DNA of 9,793 nucleotides from the NCBI GenBank assembly GCA_937936675.1, contig CALDDL010000156.1:1-9793 (forward strand). Reading direction: 5' to 3'. Source of the DNA: an uncultured bacterium. Its GTDB lineage: Bacteria; Bacteroidota; Ignavibacteria; Ignavibacteriales; Melioribacteraceae. Below are positions 7,901-9,793 of this stretch, in pieces; the stretch's first letter is position 1, and each line of letters starts with the position of its first letter. The notes under the pieces were generated by a model. The model did not search any database. It worked only from the letters and a program-made list of their open reading frames with translations, and was not told the DNA's origin. The translations under genes and the position numbers were made by a program.

Positions 7901-8389
7901 GTCAGAATTTGCGGCATCGTTACAGATCTAAAAACTAAAATTGATAAGTCCGGTAATAAAATGGCGTTTTTCAAAATGGATGATTTTTCAGGATCATGCG
8001 AATGCCTAATGTTCGGAAAAGTTTTTCCAAAATATGAGGAAATTATTGTTCCCGAAGCCACGCTTTTAATAATCGGAAGACTTGAAAGTTCAGGGGATGC
8101 AATTAAATTACATGCAGAAGATGCTATACCATTGACAGAAGTAAAAAATAAATTAACTAAAAAAGTAGCTATCATTTTAGACGAGGATATACATACTCAA
8201 GATACAATTGAATCGCTAAAAAAATTGATCGAAGACCACACTGGCAATACTCAGCTTTATATTAGAATTATTGAGAAGAAAAAAAATCGTGATTTTTATG
8301 TAGATTATAAAATTGAACTAAATTCTGAATTTATCGAGTCGTTATATCAATTAGTAGGTGAAGGAAACGTAATTTACCTTACCAACTAA
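4934..8389 (+). CDS. dnaE: DNA polymerase III subunit alpha with intact PHP domain
   Basis: DnaE is the catalytic subunit of the replicative DNA polymerase. At 1151 residues it matches the DnaE type (about 1160 in E. coli) and lacks the inserted exonuclease domain of PolC. Domain order: PHP domain (about 4-280); palm, thumb and fingers (about 325-820), with GPGRGSAAGSLVAYSLG (364-380), the catalytic pair D406/D408 in PDIDVDF (405-411), and the third Asp D563 in KMDFLGL (561-567); NASKHAAGVVIAPG (515-528); LYRPGPM (641-647); FNKSHSVAYA (753-762); a helix-hairpin-helix region (about 825-890); and an OB fold (about 988-1065), followed by a short tail. The predicted PHP metal ligands H6, H8, D17, H42, E67, H95, C145, D212 and H214 are all present, unlike in E. 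coli. AAGG at 4924-4927, six bases before the ATG, supports the start. It directly follows dut. No proofreading subunit (dnaQ) gene is in view. Confidence 0.98.
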   Translation: MSDFVHLHNHSHYSLQDAACTVGALVQTAKEMDMHALALTDHGVMYGSSEFYKYAKKAGIKPIIGMEAYIVFDGSRFERGADYATGKKKSKHYNHLVLLAKDKVGYKNLIKLATLGQTEGFYYKPRIDLELLRGMSQGLICTSACPAGPVSSHLVANDYAKARENAIKLSEIFGDDFYLEIQDHGLEVEKPVLEGMPKLSRELGIKLVATNDIHYIKQDHSIAHNILLLLGDKTGTANHKDLRYGTDQVYFKSQEEMKKLFKNYKGAIENTLEIEQKINLSLDKEGLLYPQFPIPSESKAKNLEEYLENLGWEGLEKKLKKITPEAEDRFKFELGVIKDMGYAGYFLIVQDFINAAKARGIPVGPGRGSAAGSLVAYSLGITNVNPLDYGLLFERFLNPARQSMPDIDVDFADDQREEAIKYVKEKYGDNSVCQIITFNRLSSKAVIRDVARVLKIPIPKVNEITKWIPSKFGKVFTIDQALDEVPELAWLKKTDDPLMQELIKYARILEGMNRNASKHAAGVVIAPGEVSDYVPLAINGDDQALVTQFNMKELEDAGLLKMDFLGLITLSIIRDTLEIIKKTRGIEIEIDEIPIDDKETYALFSKGQTTAVFQFESAPMREHLKKLKPTSINDLSAMNALYRPGPMQFIDDFISCKNGKKKIAYLHPILEPILKETYGVIVYQEQVIQIANRVAGMSLADADLLRRAMGKKDLKAMAEQKVFFVQGAEKNGVSKKIAEEIFDVIDKFANYGFNKSHSVAYAMVAYQTAYLKTHYLEEFLAANLSNEYGKADKVTGLLEDCRKLKVDVLPPNINKPSVKFNVEAGKVIFGMSAIKNVGINAVEEIVRARVTLERDFTSIYDFCANVDSRIVNKRTLEGLVLAGAMDKLPGSRAQKFNAIQEALDYGNKLQSAKDKHVDSLFFSADEEMEFYEPELPILREWEPNEILSKEREVLGFYLSDHPLRKFDVEYRSFATVHLGEEETYNLNDTVRICGIVTDLKTKIDKSGNKMAFFKMDDFSGSCECLMFGKVFPKYEEIIVPEATLLIIGRLESSGDAIKLHAEDAIPLTEVKNKLTKKVAIILDEDIHTQDTIESLKKLIEDHTGNTQLYIRIIEKKKNRDFYVDYKIELNSEFIESLYQLVGEGNVIYLTN

Positions 8390-8456
8390 CGGATATTGAT
8401 ATCTGCTATTAATTTGATTTGATTTATCATTTTAGTAAGTTTACCGCCTTAAAATG

Positions 8457-8462
8457 AAGGGG
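8457..8462 (+). promoter_or_regulatory. strong ribosome binding site that decides the SDR start
   Basis: AAGGGG is the best Shine-Dalgarno match among the gene starts in this window and lies six bases before the ATG at 8469. It overlaps the first codons that would be read from an in-frame ATG at 8454, which itself has no ribosome site. This favours 8469 as the true start. Confidence 0.65.
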
Positions 8463-8468
8463 AAAAAG

Positions 8469-9293
8469 ATGGAAAAGAAATGGGCATTAATCTTGGGTGC
8501 ATCCAGTGGCTTCGGTGGTGCAGCCGCAGCCGAATTAGCAAAAGCAGGTTATAGTATTTTTGGGATTCATCTTGATCGACAAATTACCATGCCGGCTGTT
8601 CACCAAGTAATTAAAAAAATTGAAAAGACCGGACAGCAAGCTGTCTTCTTTAATATAAATGCTGCCGATCCAATTAAAAGAGTTGATGTTCTTGATGAAA
8701 TAAAAGAACGCTTCGCAGGTAAAGAACATCCGTTAGTTCATGTACTTGTACATTCGCTTGCTTTCGGAGCTTTGAAACCATACATAGCTAAAAATCCGAA
8801 TGATTGTATTTCGCAATCTCAAATGGCAATGACCGTTGATGTAATGGCGCATTCATTAGTGTATTGGACTCAAGGATTAATCCAGCATGACCTATTTGCA
8901 AAGAACGGAAGAATCTTCGCACTTACGAGTGCTGGTTCACATACTGTAATTCCTAATTACGGAGCAGTATCTGCAGCTAAAGCGGCACTCGAAGCTCACA
9001 TTAGGCAGCTTTCGGTTGAACTCGGGGCTATGGGAATTACATGTAATTCGATAATGGCCGGCGTTACAGATACTCCTGCTGTTAGAAAAATTCCAAATAA
9101 TGATAAAATGTTAGAATCAGCAAGAATGAAAAATCCGACAGGCAGATTGACAACTCCTGAAGATGTAGGTAAAGCAATAGCACTTCTATGTCATGAAAAT
9201 GCCAATTGGATTTCAGGTAGCGTAATTGGTGTTGATGGCGGTGAATATAGTGTTAATTATATTGGTGATAAAACTAGCCAGTCCATAAAATAA
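8469..9293 (+). CDS. SDR-family oxidoreductase, enoyl-ACP reductase-like (FabL/FabI type)
   Basis: This is a 274-residue short-chain dehydrogenase/reductase. The cofactor loop is LGASSGFGGAAA (9-20), with D36 at the end of strand 2 in HLDR (34-37). HSLAFG (95-100) replaces the usual NNAG and recalls the HSIAFA of FabI. The active site has S154 and Y164-x6-K171 (YGAVSAAK), not the classical Tyr-x3-Lys; this wider spacing marks enoyl-ACP reductases such as FabI and FabL. The Ser in ALTSAGS (151-157), the following KAALEA (171-176) and the PTGRLTTPEDV-type tail resemble B. subtilis FabL more than FabI. The predicted reaction is NAD(P)H-dependent reduction of trans-2-enoyl thioesters, the last step of fatty acid elongation. 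The start at 8469 is chosen for its ribosome site; 8454 would add five residues. Tandem TAA-TAG stops end the gene, and an acyl-CoA dehydrogenase follows 12 bases later. A different enoyl or oxoacyl substrate remains possible. Confidence 0.8.
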   Translation: MEKKWALILGASSGFGGAAAAELAKAGYSIFGIHLDRQITMPAVHQVIKKIEKTGQQAVFFNINAADPIKRVDVLDEIKERFAGKEHPLVHVLVHSLAFGALKPYIAKNPNDCISQSQMAMTVDVMAHSLVYWTQGLIQHDLFAKNGRIFALTSAGSHTVIPNYGAVSAAKAALEAHIRQLSVELGAMGITCNSIMAGVTDTPAVRKIPNNDKMLESARMKNPTGRLTTPEDVGKAIALLCHENANWISGSVIGVDGGEYSVNYIGDKTSQSIK

Positions 9294-9305
9294 TAGAGAT
9301 AAATT

Positions 9306-9793
9306 ATGCAAGAATTTGCTTTAAATGAAGACCAGGAAATGCTCCGCAGTACGGTACGTGATTTTGTTAATAGCGAAATCAAACCAATTGCTGCAAAGAT
9401 TGATGAAGATGAAAAAATTCCGAGAGAATTAATAGATAAAATCGCCGAGATGGGATTTTTGGGAATGACGTTTCCTGAAGAATATGGCGGGCTTGGATTT
9501 GGTGAAGTAGGATATTGCGTCATGCAAGAAGAGATTGCACGCGGATGTATATCCACAGCTACATTTATCGGTGCTCATCAATCTATCGGTGCAAACGTAA
9601 TCTATCTTGGCGGTTCAGAAGAACAGAAGAAAAAATATCTTACTCCTTTAGCTAAAGGAGAAAAGATTGCAGCTTTTTGCTTGACTGAAGCTTCTGCGGG
9701 TTCTGATTCCTTTAATGTAAAAACTAAAGCGGTTCTCGATGGAGATGAATGGGTAATTAATGGTGAGAAGCTTTGGATTACAAATGGTGGTAT
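9306..9793 (+). CDS. acyl-CoA dehydrogenase (3' partial)
   Basis: This is the first 162 residues of an FAD-dependent acyl-CoA dehydrogenase, cut by the right edge; most bacterial members have about 380 residues, though longer two-part versions exist. The N-terminal helical domain starts at FALNEDQEMLRSTVRDFV (4-21) and includes MGFLGMTFPEEYGGLGFG (49-66), a standard signature. The start of the middle beta domain holds the FAD/substrate motif AFCLTEASAGSD (123-134, usually TEPxAGSD) and KLWITNG (155-161). The catalytic glutamate lies in the missing C-terminal part. The family oxidises acyl-CoA to trans-2-enoyl-CoA and passes electrons to electron-transfer flavoprotein. The ATG at 9306 follows the SDR stop by 12 bases with only a weak GAGAT site (9296-9300), so co-transcription is likely. 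The chain-length or branched-chain preference cannot be told from this fragment. Confidence 0.93.
   Translation, partial: MQEFALNEDQEMLRSTVRDFVNSEIKPIAAKIDEDEKIPRELIDKIAEMGFLGMTFPEEYGGLGFGEVGYCVMQEEIARGCISTATFIGAHQSIGANVIYLGGSEEQKKKYLTPLAKGEKIAAFCLTEASAGSDSFNVKTKAVLDGDEWVINGEKLWITNGG

Noticed and set aside
8392..8403. GATAT-TG-ATATC inverted repeat after dnaE as a terminator
   Set aside because: The two-base spacer is too small for a stable hairpin, the stem is A/T-only apart from one pair, and no clean T-run follows.
8413..8425. TTTGATTTGATTT repeat before the SDR gene as a promoter
   Set aside because: It contains -35-like words, but I found no -10-like partner at acceptable spacing and no exact TAnnTTTG.
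8454..8456. ATG at 8454 as the SDR start
   Set aside because: It lacks a ribosome site, and the strong AAGGGG that follows it is ideally placed for the ATG at 8469. Not excluded completely.
1..9793. Defence system, CRISPR array, tRNA/rRNA, integrase or transposon content
   Set aside because: Nearly every base is assigned to a recognisable chromosomal gene, and I saw no regularly spaced repeats, tRNA-like folds, terminal inverted repeats or mobile-element proteins.

Overview
The window is AT-rich and fully coding on the + strand. It holds eight protein genes: six complete, one cut by the left edge and one cut by the right edge. No gap between genes exceeds 80 bases. I see no RNA gene, CRISPR array, insertion sequence or phage gene. 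All seven stop codons in view are TAA. The low GC content, short gaps, weak Shine-Dalgarno sites and protein types suggest a free-living bacterium of the Bacteroidetes/Chlorobi/Ignavibacteria group. This placement is an inference from general character, not from a marker gene.

By spacing, the genes fall into three probable transcription units. Unit 1 (1-4390) contains the end of a glycosyltransferase fused to a reduced sugar-phosphate-transferase-like module, accA, a hotdog-fold acyl-CoA thioesterase, and a Wzx-type flippase. Its junctions are a 1-base overlap, a 45-base gap holding a hairpin, and a 0-base junction. Unit 2 (4466-8389) is dut followed 12 bases later by dnaE. Unit 3 (8469 to beyond the right end) is an enoyl-ACP-reductase-like SDR followed 12 bases later by an acyl-CoA dehydrogenase.

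Functionally, unit 1 mixes cell-surface glycan assembly (glycosyltransferase, flippase) with acyl-CoA supply and hydrolysis (AccA, thioesterase). Unit 2 couples dUTP removal with the replicative polymerase. Unit 3 contains two oxidoreductases that act on acyl chains. Most of this is housekeeping content, and I found no clear sign of an undescribed defence or mobile system.

The most unusual object is the first gene. A GT2 catalytic end is followed by several membrane helices, a nucleotide-binding-like fold, and a polyprenyl-phosphate sugar-transferase domain that keeps its N-terminal and C-terminal signatures but has lost the catalytic middle. Also notable are a DnaE whose PHP domain keeps every predicted metal ligand, a FabL-like reductase with a Tyr-x6-Lys active site, and a hairpin just ahead of the thioesterase gene.
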